Assembly: GCA_002396325.1 (NCBI GenBank)
Contig: DGXM01000064.1
Location: forward strand, 1-14,048
Direction: 5' to 3'
DNA length: 14,048 nt
Origin: Treponema sp. UBA4232
GTDB lineage: Bacteria; Spirochaetota; Spirochaetia; Treponematales; Treponemataceae
In this document: positions 7,918 through 14,048 of the stretch, one piece after another
Numbering within the stretch: the first letter of the stretch is position 1
How the letters are laid out: each line of letters starts with the position of its first letter
Translations under genes and position numbers: made by a program
The notes under the pieces: generated by a model
What the model saw: only the letters and a program-made list of their open reading frames with translations
Databases searched by the model: none
What the model was told of the DNA's origin: nothing

Positions 7918-10085
7918 AAGCCGTGAATAAAAACGGCAGACGAAAAAGACCGCTTCGTGTTCCGGGAATAATCGGAATCTGCGTGGCGGTCCTGCTCCTG
8001 TCTTTTTATCTGGCTCTGAAATTAATTCCCTTTCCTGAACTGGAAGCGTTTATGCAGCGTCAGAACAGCACCCGCTTTTACGACAGCGAGGGAAAACTCG
8101 TCTATGTGCTTCCTCTTGAAGATGGACTCAGAAGGGAATATTTCCCATTGGAGGAAATTCCAGAAAGTCTTTCCGATGCATTTTTGGAACAAGAGGATTC
8201 GCACTTTTATTTTCATCCGGGTGTTGATTTTATCTCCATTGCACGAGCGGCTCTTCAAAATAAAAAGGCGGGAAGGGTTGTAAGCGGAGCATCCACAATT
8301 ACAATGCAGCTTGCAAGAATCATCGTGCCAAGAACGGAAACTGTGTCTTACAAAACCAAGCTGAAGGAAATGATTTCCGCTTTCCGAATCGAGGCAAAAC
8401 TCGGCAAAAAACAGATTCTGGAATTGTATCTGAATTCTGTGCCTTTCGGTTTCCAGACGGAAGGAGTGGCTTCTGCGGCGAGAACTTTCTACGGCATCTC
8501 CATGGAAAAGCTTTCCGATGAGCAGATTGAAGTGCTTGCAAAAATCCCGCGCCGTCCCTCTGACTATGCACCGAAAAAATCCTATGTGTATGAAAACCGC
8601 TGTCCTCATTTCATTCAATATGTTGCGGGACAGTACAGAAAAGCAGGGAAAAAAATTCCCGACTCACTCATCCTTTCCGTGGACACAAATCTGGCCTCGC
8701 GCGTGGAAAAGAAAATTCAGGAAAAGCTCGACGAATACACCGAGGCAAGGGTTCACAACGGGTCGGCCTTTGCAATCAACAACCGTACCGGACAGATTAT
8801 CCTTTGGGTGGGAAATGCGTCTTTTAATGACAGTGAACATTCAGGCCAGATTGACGGAGTGCTTGTGCGAAACAATCCCGGCAGTTCAATGAAGCCTTTC
8901 CTTTATGCCCATGCTCTTGAAAACGGATTTTCCCCCACTACGATTCTCCCCGACATCAGGCAGGATTTCGGAGGAAGCGGTGTCTATGTGCCTTACAATT
9001 TCAATAATATGTTCAACGGTCCTGTTTCATTCAGAAATGCGCTTGCTTCAAGTCTCAATGTGCCGGCAGTCTATCTTTTGAACGAAGTGGGAATCGACTC
9101 TTATCTTGAGCGGCTTTCGAAACTCGGTTATGAGGATTTGGAAAAGAACCGTGCCACGACAGGACTTTCTCTTGCGCTTGGTGCCGCCGAAGTTTCCCTT
9201 TACGAAATGGTGAGGGCATTTTCCGTTTTCCCCAATGACGGCAGGATTGCGGAAAATCTTTCGTTTCTGAAGGACGAGACCTGCTCTGAATTCAGGAAAG
9301 TGTATGAAAGCGACACTGCAAGAATCATCTGCGATTTTCTAAGCGACTCGAATGCCCGTGCTCTCGGATTCGGAAATGCCAAGGTTTTTGAGACGGACTA
9401 TCCCAGTATTTTCAAAACGGGCACATCGAATCAGTTCCAGAATATTATTGCACTTGGTGCGACTTCGGAATTCACTGCCGGAGTTTGGATGGGAAATTTC
9501 ACGGGCGAAACGGTTGTGCGTCAGACGGGAAGCAGCATCCCCGCGGCGGTGGTGAGGATGATATTGGACTTTCTCAGCGACAGATACGGAGCCTGCTCTT
9601 TTCAGCAGCCTGAACTTTATGAAAAACGCTCTGTGTGCGCTCTTTCAGGATTGACGCCCGGTGAGAATTGTCCTGCGAAAGTGAATGAGTATGTCTTCAA
9701 GGGAACGGAAAAAAATCGTGTGTGCGACTGGCATTATTCAATAAATGGAAGGATTGCGGTGCGTTATCCTGAGCAGTATGCACATTGGGCTTCGGGACGG
9801 AATATGAACGGAGGTCTTCAGCAGAATGATTTACCCGTGCAGATTGTGTATCCCCGCGACAATGCACAGTTTGTATTCGATCCCCTTATGCCTTCAGACT
9901 ATCAGAAGCTTCACGTGATGGCGACCGGCGGCGGCTCCAGGGAAACCACTCTTTTTGCAGATGGCAAAATGATAGGCTCGACTCAGGGAATCCTTGAATG
10001 GGACATTCCGTTGCTGCGCGGTATGCATGAATTGAAAGTCGTCTGCGGGGACTCGGAGGACGTTTCGGTTTACACCGTAAGATGA
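7914..10085 (+). CDS. pbpC: penicillin-binding protein 1C, bifunctional peptidoglycan synthase
   Basis: A 723-residue inner-membrane enzyme that polymerises glycan strands and carries a transpeptidase domain. After a basic N-terminus and one membrane anchor (about 18-36), a GT51 glycosyltransferase domain shows EDSHFYFHPG (94-103) with catalytic E94, GASTITMQLARI (125-136) and the KKQILELYLNSVPFG block (165-179). The transpeptidase domain has all three motifs: SSMK (324-327, nucleophile S324), SLN (380-382) and KTGTS (501-505). A C-terminal beta domain (about 640-723) matches the BiPBP_C domain typical of PBP1C. Length is slightly below the E. coli protein (about 770 residues). The ATG overlaps the A2M stop by four bases, so translation is probably coupled and both proteins are made together. 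In this module PBP1C is thought to repair wall damage when a host breaches the envelope, while A2M traps proteases. The gene ends one base before the opposing YesL-like stop. Confidence 0.94.
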   Translation: MKAVNKNGRRKRPLRVPGIIGICVAVLLLSFYLALKLIPFPELEAFMQRQNSTRFYDSEGKLVYVLPLEDGLRREYFPLEEIPESLSDAFLEQEDSHFYFHPGVDFISIARAALQNKKAGRVVSGASTITMQLARIIVPRTETVSYKTKLKEMISAFRIEAKLGKKQILELYLNSVPFGFQTEGVASAARTFYGISMEKLSDEQIEVLAKIPRRPSDYAPKKSYVYENRCPHFIQYVAGQYRKAGKKIPDSLILSVDTNLASRVEKKIQEKLDEYTEARVHNGSAFAINNRTGQIILWVGNASFNDSEHSGQIDGVLVRNNPGSSMKPFLYAHALENGFSPTTILPDIRQDFGGSGVYVPYNFNNMFNGPVSFRNALASSLNVPAVYLLNEVGIDSYLERLSKLGYEDLEKNRATTGLSLALGAAEVSLYEMVRAFSVFPNDGRIAENLSFLKDETCSEFRKVYESDTARIICDFLSDSNARALGFGNAKVFETDYPSIFKTGTSNQFQNIIALGATSEFTAGVWMGNFTGETVVRQTGSSIPAAVVRMILDFLSDRYGACSFQQPELYEKRSVCALSGLTPGENCPAKVNEYVFKGTEKNRVCDWHYSINGRIAVRYPEQYAHWASGRNMNGGLQQNDLPVQIVYPRDNAQFVFDPLMPSDYQKLHVMATGGGSRETTLFADGKMIGSTQGILEWDIPLLRGMHELKVVCGDSEDVSVYTVR

Positions 10086-10703
10086 TTATGCGGATTTGTT
10101 CTTTTCGTCGTTGAGTGCGAAAATCTTTCTTGCGGTTCCTGCTGTAGTGTAAACGAGAAGTCCCGGTCCGATGATGACGATGAAAATCAGTGTGTGGATG
10201 TTCCAAAGCAGTATGCCGATTTCCAAAACCAGAATCAGCATTAAAACAAGTGTTTTTCCCAGATGTGCGAAACAGAGAAGAAACGAATTCCGAATGTGGT
10301 TCAGGACTTTGTTTTCATAGCGCGCCGAAAGAGGGTAGGCGTAAACGAGTGCAAAAACAATCGCCACGAATGCGACTATGCTTATTACTATGACGGGAAT
10401 GCCGGGCTCTCCTTTCTGCAGAATCTGTATGTCCAGATAAAATCCGTAGACTGCAACGGCGGTGATAATCCACAGGATAGTGCCATGCTTCCAGTTTTCC
10501 TTGAAAGCCTTTAAAAAATCACGGAAGATGTATCCCTCTTTTCCCTCGATGAGTTTGAAGGCGACTGAATATGCCGCAACGGTGGATGCGCCCACGGAGA
10601 CAAGGGGAAGACTGAAGAGAAGCCAGCAGCCGTTCAACGCGAGAAGGTTTCCAATGAAAGAGATTGCTTTGTATAATTTGCTTTCGGGACTGAAAAACGC
10701 CAT
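10086..10703 (-). CDS. YesL/DUF624-family membrane protein
   Basis: A 205-residue integral membrane protein with about five hydrophobic segments (near 18-36, 74-94, 102-124, 147-168, 169-188). The N-terminus MAFFSPESKLYK, the SLPLVSVGAS block (31-40) and GKEGYIF...FLKAFKEN (54-70) are characteristic of the YesL/DUF624 family. Members commonly sit beside LplA/LplB/LplC-type oligosaccharide transporters, as here; their biochemical role is not established. I start it at the ATG at 10703. The longer frame from a TTG at 10763 would begin inside the palindromic repeat and run through the promoter. The gene has its own promoter (10710-10738), with +1 predicted on the A of the ATG, so the mRNA looks leaderless. 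Its stop abuts the pbpC stop tail to tail with no spacer. Confidence 0.82.
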   Translation of the reverse strand: MAFFSPESKLYKAISFIGNLLALNGCWLLFSLPLVSVGASTVAAYSVAFKLIEGKEGYIFRDFLKAFKENWKHGTILWIITAVAVYGFYLDIQILQKGEPGIPVIVISIVAFVAIVFALVYAYPLSARYENKVLNHIRNSFLLCFAHLGKTLVLMLILVLEIGILLWNIHTLIFIVIIGPGLLVYTTAGTARKIFALNDEKNKSA

Positions 10704-10709
10704 GTCAGT

Positions 10710-10738
10710 AGTATAAGATTTTGATAGGAAAAGAACAA
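10710..10738 (-). promoter_or_regulatory. promoter of the YesL-like gene, leaderless
   Basis: On the minus strand TTGTTC (10738-10733) and TATACT (10715-10710) are 17 bases apart. Exactly six bases (ACTGAC) separate the -10 box from the ATG, which places +1 on the start codon. No Shine-Dalgarno is present. Confidence 0.7.
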
Positions 10739-10742
10739 GGGT

Positions 10743-10758
10743 AAAAAAAACGGGGCCG
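10743..10758 (-). terminator. possible terminator at the exit of the repeat array
   Basis: Read on the minus strand, CGGCCCCG is followed by a run of eight T (10750-10743). Its pairing partner is the CGGGGCCG-type arm at the far side of the array (11208-11218), so the stem would close over the whole array. This would stop read-through from the binding-protein gene just before the YesL-like promoter. The distant partner makes it uncertain; no local GC-rich stem is present. Confidence 0.3.
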
Positions 10759-10759
10759 A

Positions 10760-10862
10760 CCAAAAAGTTCGTTTCGCAGCGTCATTCCGAACTCGTTTCG
10801 GAATCTATGCACTGTATCCAGTGTAGATGCTGAAACAAGTTCAGCATGACAATACTTTTTGG
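10760..10862. repeat. palindromic element, unit 1
   Basis: First unit, nearest the YesL-like gene. The left palindrome (10781-10806) has stem ATTCCGAA/TTCGGAAT with loop CTCGT. The right palindrome (10825-10850) has stem ATGCTGAA/TTCAGCAT with loop ACAAG. It differs from the other units in the left arm: TTTCGCAGC where they have TTGCATAAC. The central CACTG/CAGTG stem is intact. Confidence 0.88.
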
Positions 10863-10873
10863 ACGGTCCCTGA

Positions 10874-10976
10874 CCAAAAAGTTCGTTGCATAACGTCATT
10901 TCGAACTCGTTTCGGAATCTATGCACTGTATCCAGTGTAGATGCTGAAACAAGTTCAGCATGACAATACTTTTTGG
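10874..10976. repeat. palindromic element, unit 2
   Basis: Second unit. Nearly identical to units 3 and 4 in the left arm. One stem change, ATTTCGAA in place of ATTCCGAA, leaves a G-U pair in a plus-strand transcript. The central CACTG/CAGTG stem is intact. The spacer to unit 3 includes GGGG-CGG-CCCC. Confidence 0.88.
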
Positions 10977-10988
10977 GGCGGCCCCTGA

Positions 10989-11090
10989 CCAAAAAGTTCG
11001 TTGCATAACGTCATTCCGAACTCGTTTCGGAATCTATGCACTATATCCAGTGTAGATGCTGAAACAAGTTCAGCATGACAATACTTTTGG
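10989..11090. repeat. palindromic element, unit 3
   Basis: Third unit, one base shorter because the terminal T run has four T instead of five. The central stem has decayed slightly: CACTA against CAGTG leaves one mismatch. Both flanking palindromes are intact. Confidence 0.88.
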
Positions 11091-11102
11091 GGCGTCCCTT
11101 GA

Positions 11103-11205
11103 CCAAAAAGTTCGTTGCATAACGTCATTCCGAACTCGTTTCGGAATCTATGCACTATATCCAGCGCAGATGCTGAAACAAGTTCAGCATGACAATACTT
11201 TTTGG
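11103..11205. repeat. palindromic element, unit 4
   Basis: Fourth unit, nearest the binding-protein gene. It shares the CACTA change with unit 3 and adds CAGCG in place of CAGTG, so its central stem is the most decayed. The two outer palindromes are intact. Confidence 0.88.
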
Positions 11206-11239
11206 AGCGGCCCCGTTTGTTCAGATGAAAGTCAGAGGA

Positions 11240-12970
11240 TTATTTTCCTGCCGCCTTGTCTTCTGCCGCCTTTTTCTTTGCGGCTTCCTGTACGTAGAAT
11301 GCATCAACAGCGTCAATGCCGTAGCTCTTTGCTTCAGAAATCATTGCCTGAACCAGCTTGTCGAACTCTGCGTCATTCTTTGCATACATTGCCTTCCAGG
11401 AACCGGTCTTGATTGCAGTTGCAACCTGGTTTGCTGTAGCCTGAAGTTCATCGGTCTTTGCAGACTCTGAATATGTTGATGAAGGTGCAAGCACATACTT
11501 TCCATTTCCAAGATACTCTTCAACGGAAGATGCTTTTGCCCAGTCTCTCCACTTCTGTTCGATTTCGAACTTTGCGGGAGTCGCTTCGCTTGCCCAGCTT
11601 GTCTTGTTGTATGTCTCGCCGTTTGAGTCGGGGTTGGTTGCATCGTTTGCCCATGTGATGTTGTTCATCTGGAATGTTCCGTCCTTGTACACACCGGTGT
11701 AGGGGGCGGGCATTGCGGTGTTGCTGTCACTCTGGCACTTCTTTCCAAGCTCGGTGAAGTAGGTCTTTCCGTTTGCATCGTAATCCCATGTGACACCCTT
11801 GGGTCCGTAGAGGGATGTCATGAATCCTTCGGGAGTACAGAGCCAGTTGATGATAGCCATACAGAGCTCAGGATATTCTGTCTTTGAACCGATGGACCAG
11901 ATGCGGTTTCCACCGAAAACTGACTGACCGTAGCAAATCGGGCTTGCATCTTCGGGACGCACTGAATACATCGCCTTTCCCGCAGAGTTGTGTGCCTCTG
12001 TGTTGTATACGCCTGAAGCCATCCAGTTGAAGATGTTCCAGAATGCTGTTCCGTTCACGTAGTTTTCGTTCATGGCGTCGTAGGTCTGAGTCTGGCTGTC
12101 GGGATCGAGAAGTCCGTCCTGATACAGGTCGTTCAGGAATTTGAGGGCATCGAGATAAGGTCCGTTCTCTTCAAGGCATGAGTGATATGTTCCGTCGACA
12201 GGATTGTAAAGTCCGAAACCGAATTCATCCCAGCCGACATAAGCTGTCGCAAGTGATTTTACGAACATAACCATGTTTCCGTCCCAGTCAGGGAAGAGGG
12301 ACACACCGTATGTTTCCTGTCCGTTGTCGTCTTTCGGGCAGATTTCCTTCATCTGCTTGAGGACTTTGTGCAGGTCATCGTAATTCTTGATGGCGGGTTT
12401 TCCAAGCTGCTCGTAAAGGTCATAGCGGAGATCCCATGTGTAGAAGAATCCCTGGCGGTCCTTTGAAGAAGTTGAAACGCCGTGACCGAATCCGTAAATC
12501 TTTCCTGTGTCTGAAATGCCGCGGTTTTTTTCAAGTGCAAGAGCCATATGATCCTTGATGTAAGGTCCATAGTTTGTGAGAAGATCTTCCTCTTCCCAGT
12601 CGAACAGAAGTCCGCCTTCGGCAGCGTTCAGATAGTCGTCGGAGTCATTTCCCCAGATGACGATGTCGCCGAGGTTTCCGCTTTCCATACGTGTTGTGTA
12701 AGTGTTTCCTGATTCCGGGATGATGTTCAGCTTGACGTTGAATTTGTCGAGCATAATCTTTCCGAACCAACCCACCTGCTCGCCTGAATAGTTTGCAAGC
12801 TGATCGTAGACCTGCAAAGTCACCGTCTGTTTTGGGATGATGTCAGAAGCTGTTGAATCGTTTCCGCCTGCTGCGTTTGATGCCTCGTTCTTTTTTCCAC
12901 CGCATCCCATCATTGCTGCGGCTGCCAGTGCAAGTGCTGCACATCCGGCAATCTTTCCTAATCTTTTCAT
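11240..12970 (-). CDS. ABC-transporter solute-binding lipoprotein (LplA-type)
   Basis: A 576-residue extracytoplasmic substrate-binding protein for an oligosaccharide ABC importer. The signal peptide ends in the lipobox MMGC (20-23), giving lipidated C23, followed by a low-complexity linker rich in G, N, S and A (to about 45). The fold region starts at KQTVTLQVYDQ and includes a family-like LVYDLYEQLGKP-type segment (here DLRYDLYEQLGKP), EICPKDDNGQETYG, and an aromatic-rich ligand region with NIFNWMASG and LCMAIINWLCTPEG. These resemble the large LplA/YtcQ-type binding proteins. The C-terminus is a Lys/Ala-rich tail. A very strong Shine-Dalgarno, AGGAGG (12980-12975), lies four bases before the ATG. 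Upstream, across a hairpin-rich gap, is the permease; downstream are the repeats and the YesL-like gene. The sugar bound cannot be read from sequence. High expression is likely from the ribosome-binding site. Confidence 0.9.
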   Translation of the reverse strand: MKRLGKIAGCAALALAAAAMMGCGGKKNEASNAAGGNDSTASDIIPKQTVTLQVYDQLANYSGEQVGWFGKIMLDKFNVKLNIIPESGNTYTTRMESGNLGDIVIWGNDSDDYLNAAEGGLLFDWEEEDLLTNYGPYIKDHMALALEKNRGISDTGKIYGFGHGVSTSSKDRQGFFYTWDLRYDLYEQLGKPAIKNYDDLHKVLKQMKEICPKDDNGQETYGVSLFPDWDGNMVMFVKSLATAYVGWDEFGFGLYNPVDGTYHSCLEENGPYLDALKFLNDLYQDGLLDPDSQTQTYDAMNENYVNGTAFWNIFNWMASGVYNTEAHNSAGKAMYSVRPEDASPICYGQSVFGGNRIWSIGSKTEYPELCMAIINWLCTPEGFMTSLYGPKGVTWDYDANGKTYFTELGKKCQSDSNTAMPAPYTGVYKDGTFQMNNITWANDATNPDSNGETYNKTSWASEATPAKFEIEQKWRDWAKASSVEEYLGNGKYVLAPSSTYSESAKTDELQATANQVATAIKTGSWKAMYAKNDAEFDKLVQAMISEAKSYGIDAVDAFYVQEAAKKKAAEDKAAGK

Positions 12971-13008
12971 AATTCCTCCTAAAGAATTATTTACTTACCA
13001 TTGGGTAT

Positions 13009-13040
13009 CTCTAAAAACTCGCCTTCGCGATTTTTTAGAG
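13009..13040 (-). promoter_or_regulatory. intergenic hairpin A
   Basis: Stem CTCTAAAAA (13009-13017) with TTTTTAGAG (13032-13040), one C/T mismatch, then TCGC/GCGA closing a four-base loop CTTC. It lies about 40 bases upstream of the binding-protein start codon, so it may form in that mRNA leader. It shares CTCTAAAAACT with hairpin C. Confidence 0.6.
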
Positions 13041-13050
13041 AACCCGACGA

Positions 13051-13083
13051 GTTTTAACTCTTGAAAATAGCAAGAGTTAAAAC
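13051..13083 (-). promoter_or_regulatory. intergenic hairpin B
   Basis: A perfect 13-bp stem, GTTTTAACTCTTG with CAAGAGTTAAAAC, closes a seven-base loop (13064-13070). One arm also overlaps a smaller palindrome, GAGTTTTAACTC (13049-13060), so two alternative pairings are possible. Confidence 0.65.
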
Positions 13084-13100
13084 ATCGCACTTTTAAAGTT

Positions 13101-13128
13101 ACCTCTAAAAACTGAAGTTTTTAGAGGT
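13101..13128 (-). promoter_or_regulatory. intergenic hairpin C
   Basis: A perfect 12-bp stem, ACCTCTAAAAAC with GTTTTTAGAGGT, closes a four-base loop TGAA. No T run follows on the minus strand, so it is not a standard terminator. A role in mRNA processing or 3'-end protection is possible. Confidence 0.65.
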
Positions 13129-13151
13129 TCACCATTGTTTGTTATAAAATC

Positions 13152-13169
13152 TTCAGATAAAAATCTGAA
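13152..13169 (-). promoter_or_regulatory. intergenic hairpin D after the permease
   Basis: Stem TTCAGAT (13152-13158) with ATCTGAA (13163-13169) and an AAAA loop, 37 bases past the permease stop. On the minus strand it is followed by a loose T-rich stretch, so it could act as a weak terminator or as an RNA 3'-end stabiliser for the permease message. Confidence 0.45.
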
Positions 13170-13206
13170 AATCATTTGTCGGTGCGTCTCTGAAATCCTC
13201 GGGAAA

Positions 13207-14048
13207 TCAGCCTTTGACTGCTCCGAGCATGATTCCCTTTTCGAAATACTTTGACATAAACGGATACACAATCAGAATCGGGATGGCCGTAATCATTGAG
13301 ATTGTGTATTTAATCACCTTCTGGCTGCTGAGTGCTTCCCTCTGTGCGTCGGTGAGCACAGTGGATCCTGCCGACATAAGTGCGCCGAGGTTTGTGGTGC
13401 GGTTCAGGTAGTTCCACAGGATGTGCTGCAGTGTGAAGAGCTTCGGCTGTGCCTGCATGTAGATGAGGGAGTCTTGGAATGAGTTCCAGTTTCCGACTGC
13501 ACCGAAGATTGCGATGGTTGCAAGAATGGGTTTGCACAAAGGCCAGATGATTCTTGTGAAGATAGCCCAGTACGAGGCTCCGTCGATTGCCGCAGATTCC
13601 TCAAGTTCCGCGGGGATGGACTCGATGTATGTCTTCACGAGAATGATGTTGTAAGGTGCCACAATCCCCGGAATGATGTAGACCAGATAGTTGTTGGTGA
13701 GCCCGAGCATCTGCATTGTCATAAAGGCAGGGATGATGCCCGCGTTGAAGTACATCGTGACAATCAGAAACCTGTACCAGAACTTGCGGGCCCACATCTC
13801 CTGTTTTGTCATAAGGTAGCCGATGAATCCGCTTGCCATGACCATAAGTCCCGTTCCGATGATTGTACGGCTGAGTGTGATGATGAGGGCTGTGAGCAAA
13901 TCTGAGTTGCTTGTGATGATGCGCAGGTAATTCGAAAAGTGTATGCGCCTCGGGTAGAAGTTGATTACGCCGGCCTGTACAAGATCGTTTCCCGAAATTG
14001 TGTTGATGAAGAGGTAGTAGAACGGGAAGATGCACAGCAGCGTGAAGA
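13207..14048 (-). CDS. sugar ABC-transporter permease (LplC/MalG-type), 5' end missing
   Basis: Inner-membrane subunit of a carbohydrate ABC importer. The frame is open to the right edge: codons upstream of 13899 read FPFYYLFINTISGND and onward to DLLTALIITLSRT, matching the family N-terminus. The TTG at 13899 is therefore not a start. About 279 residues are visible, so only some 15-20 are missing from the usual 290-300. The EAA loop that contacts the ATPase is clear at about 13525-13602: EESAAIDGA followed by FTRIIWPLCKP. Several membrane segments alternate with short loops, and the C-terminus FEKGIMLGAVKG is typical of LplC/YtcP-like permeases. The partner permease (LplB-type) is probably just beyond the window. 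No ATPase is present; these systems often use a shared MsmX-like ATPase encoded elsewhere. The gene is followed by the hairpin cluster and the binding protein. Confidence 0.93.
   Translation of the reverse strand, partial: FTLLCIFPFYYLFINTISGNDLVQAGVINFYPRRIHFSNYLRIITSNSDLLTALIITLSRTIIGTGLMVMASGFIGYLMTKQEMWARKFWYRFLIVTMYFNAGIIPAFMTMQMLGLTNNYLVYIIPGIVAPYNIILVKTYIESIPAELEESAAIDGASYWAIFTRIIWPLCKPILATIAIFGAVGNWNSFQDSLIYMQAQPKLFTLQHILWNYLNRTTNLGALMSAGSTVLTDAQREALSSQKVIKYTISMITAIPILIVYPFMSKYFEKGIMLGAVKG

Larger units (their letters stand above)
10748..11218. repeat. tandem array of four palindromic (REPIN/MITE-like) elements
   Basis: Four ~103-bp units repeat with periods of 114-115 bp, separated by 11-12-base GC-rich spacers ending in TGA. 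The array is framed by a perfect 11-bp inverted repeat, AAACGGGGCCG (10748-10758) and CGGCCCCGTTT (11208-11218). It fills nearly the whole gap between the binding-protein stop (11240) and the YesL-like -35 box (10738). Each unit begins CCAAAAAGT and ends ACTTTTGG or ACTTTTTGG, and carries two related 26-bp palindromes in opposite orientation around a CACTG-TATC-CAGTG core. Read as protein, the repeat gives the CHAELVSAS type of spurious peptide seen in many genomes, so short frames here should not be called genes. Confidence 0.92.

Noticed and set aside
8022..8618. 198-codon minus-strand open frame inside pbpC
   Set aside because: Antisense shadow of the conserved glycosyltransferase coding sequence; the peptide is rich in His, Phe and Arg with no recognisable domain.
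10704..10763. TTG start giving 20 extra residues on the YesL-like protein
   Set aside because: The extension reads through the promoter and into repeat unit 1, while the family N-terminus matches the start at 10703.
10705..11155. Minus-strand frames giving repeated CHAELVSAS-type peptides (10705-10992, 10955-11155), and plus-strand frame 11056-11412
   Set aside because: They are translations of the palindromic repeat or run out of it; the period matches the DNA repeat and there is no ribosome-binding site or domain.
10748..11218. Array considered as a CRISPR or integron cassette array
   Set aside because: Repeats are ~103 bp with 11-12-base similar spacers, unlike CRISPR. No cassette ORFs lie between the palindromes and no attC-type core sites are seen.
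13601..14035. 144-codon minus-strand open frame overlapping the permease
   Set aside because: It is out of frame with the clear permease; His-rich low-quality composition.

Overview
The window looks like chromosomal DNA from a spirochaete, most likely a host-associated (gut or rumen) Treponema. The reasons are indirect. There are two large lipoproteins with relaxed lipoboxes, an outer-membrane beta-barrel protease, a thioester alpha-2-macroglobulin paired with pbpC, an LplA/LplC/YesL-type oligosaccharide uptake set, and dispersed palindromic repeats of a kind common in Treponema and Bacteroidetes. The genus is an inference; no rRNA or tRNA is present to fix it.

Layout, left to right. Bases 1-48 hold the possible first 16 codons of a minus-strand gene. 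A strong promoter (105-133) drives an RluA-family pseudouridine synthase (141-890) that appears to be leaderless. Its 3' end overlaps by 11 bp an omptin-family outer-membrane protease (880-1896) with all four omptin catalytic residues. After a 168-bp gap with its own promoter (1950-1978) comes a 1950-residue alpha-2-macroglobulin lipoprotein with an intact thioester motif (2065-7917). It is joined by an ATGA overlap to pbpC, penicillin-binding protein 1C (7914-10085). This A2M-pbpC pair is the classic bacterial colonisation/defence module: a protease trap plus a peptidoglycan repair synthase.

pbpC ends directly against the stop of a minus-strand YesL/DUF624 membrane protein gene (10086-10703), also apparently leaderless. 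The space between that promoter and the next gene is filled by four tandem ~103-bp palindromic elements (10760-11205), framed by an 11-bp inverted repeat. Beyond it, still on the minus strand, lie a lipoprotein solute-binding protein (11240-12970), a 236-bp spacer with four hairpins (13009-13169), and an LplC/MalG-type sugar permease running off the right edge (13207-14048). Permease, binding protein and YesL-like protein form an ABC uptake locus, probably for a complex oligosaccharide. No ATPase is present in the window.

Most notable are the omptin beside an alpha-2-macroglobulin (a surface protease next to a protease trap), two genes whose promoters place +1 at or within one base of the start codon, the REPIN/MITE-like tandem array, and the hairpin cluster between permease and binding protein. 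I saw no wholly new multi-gene system.
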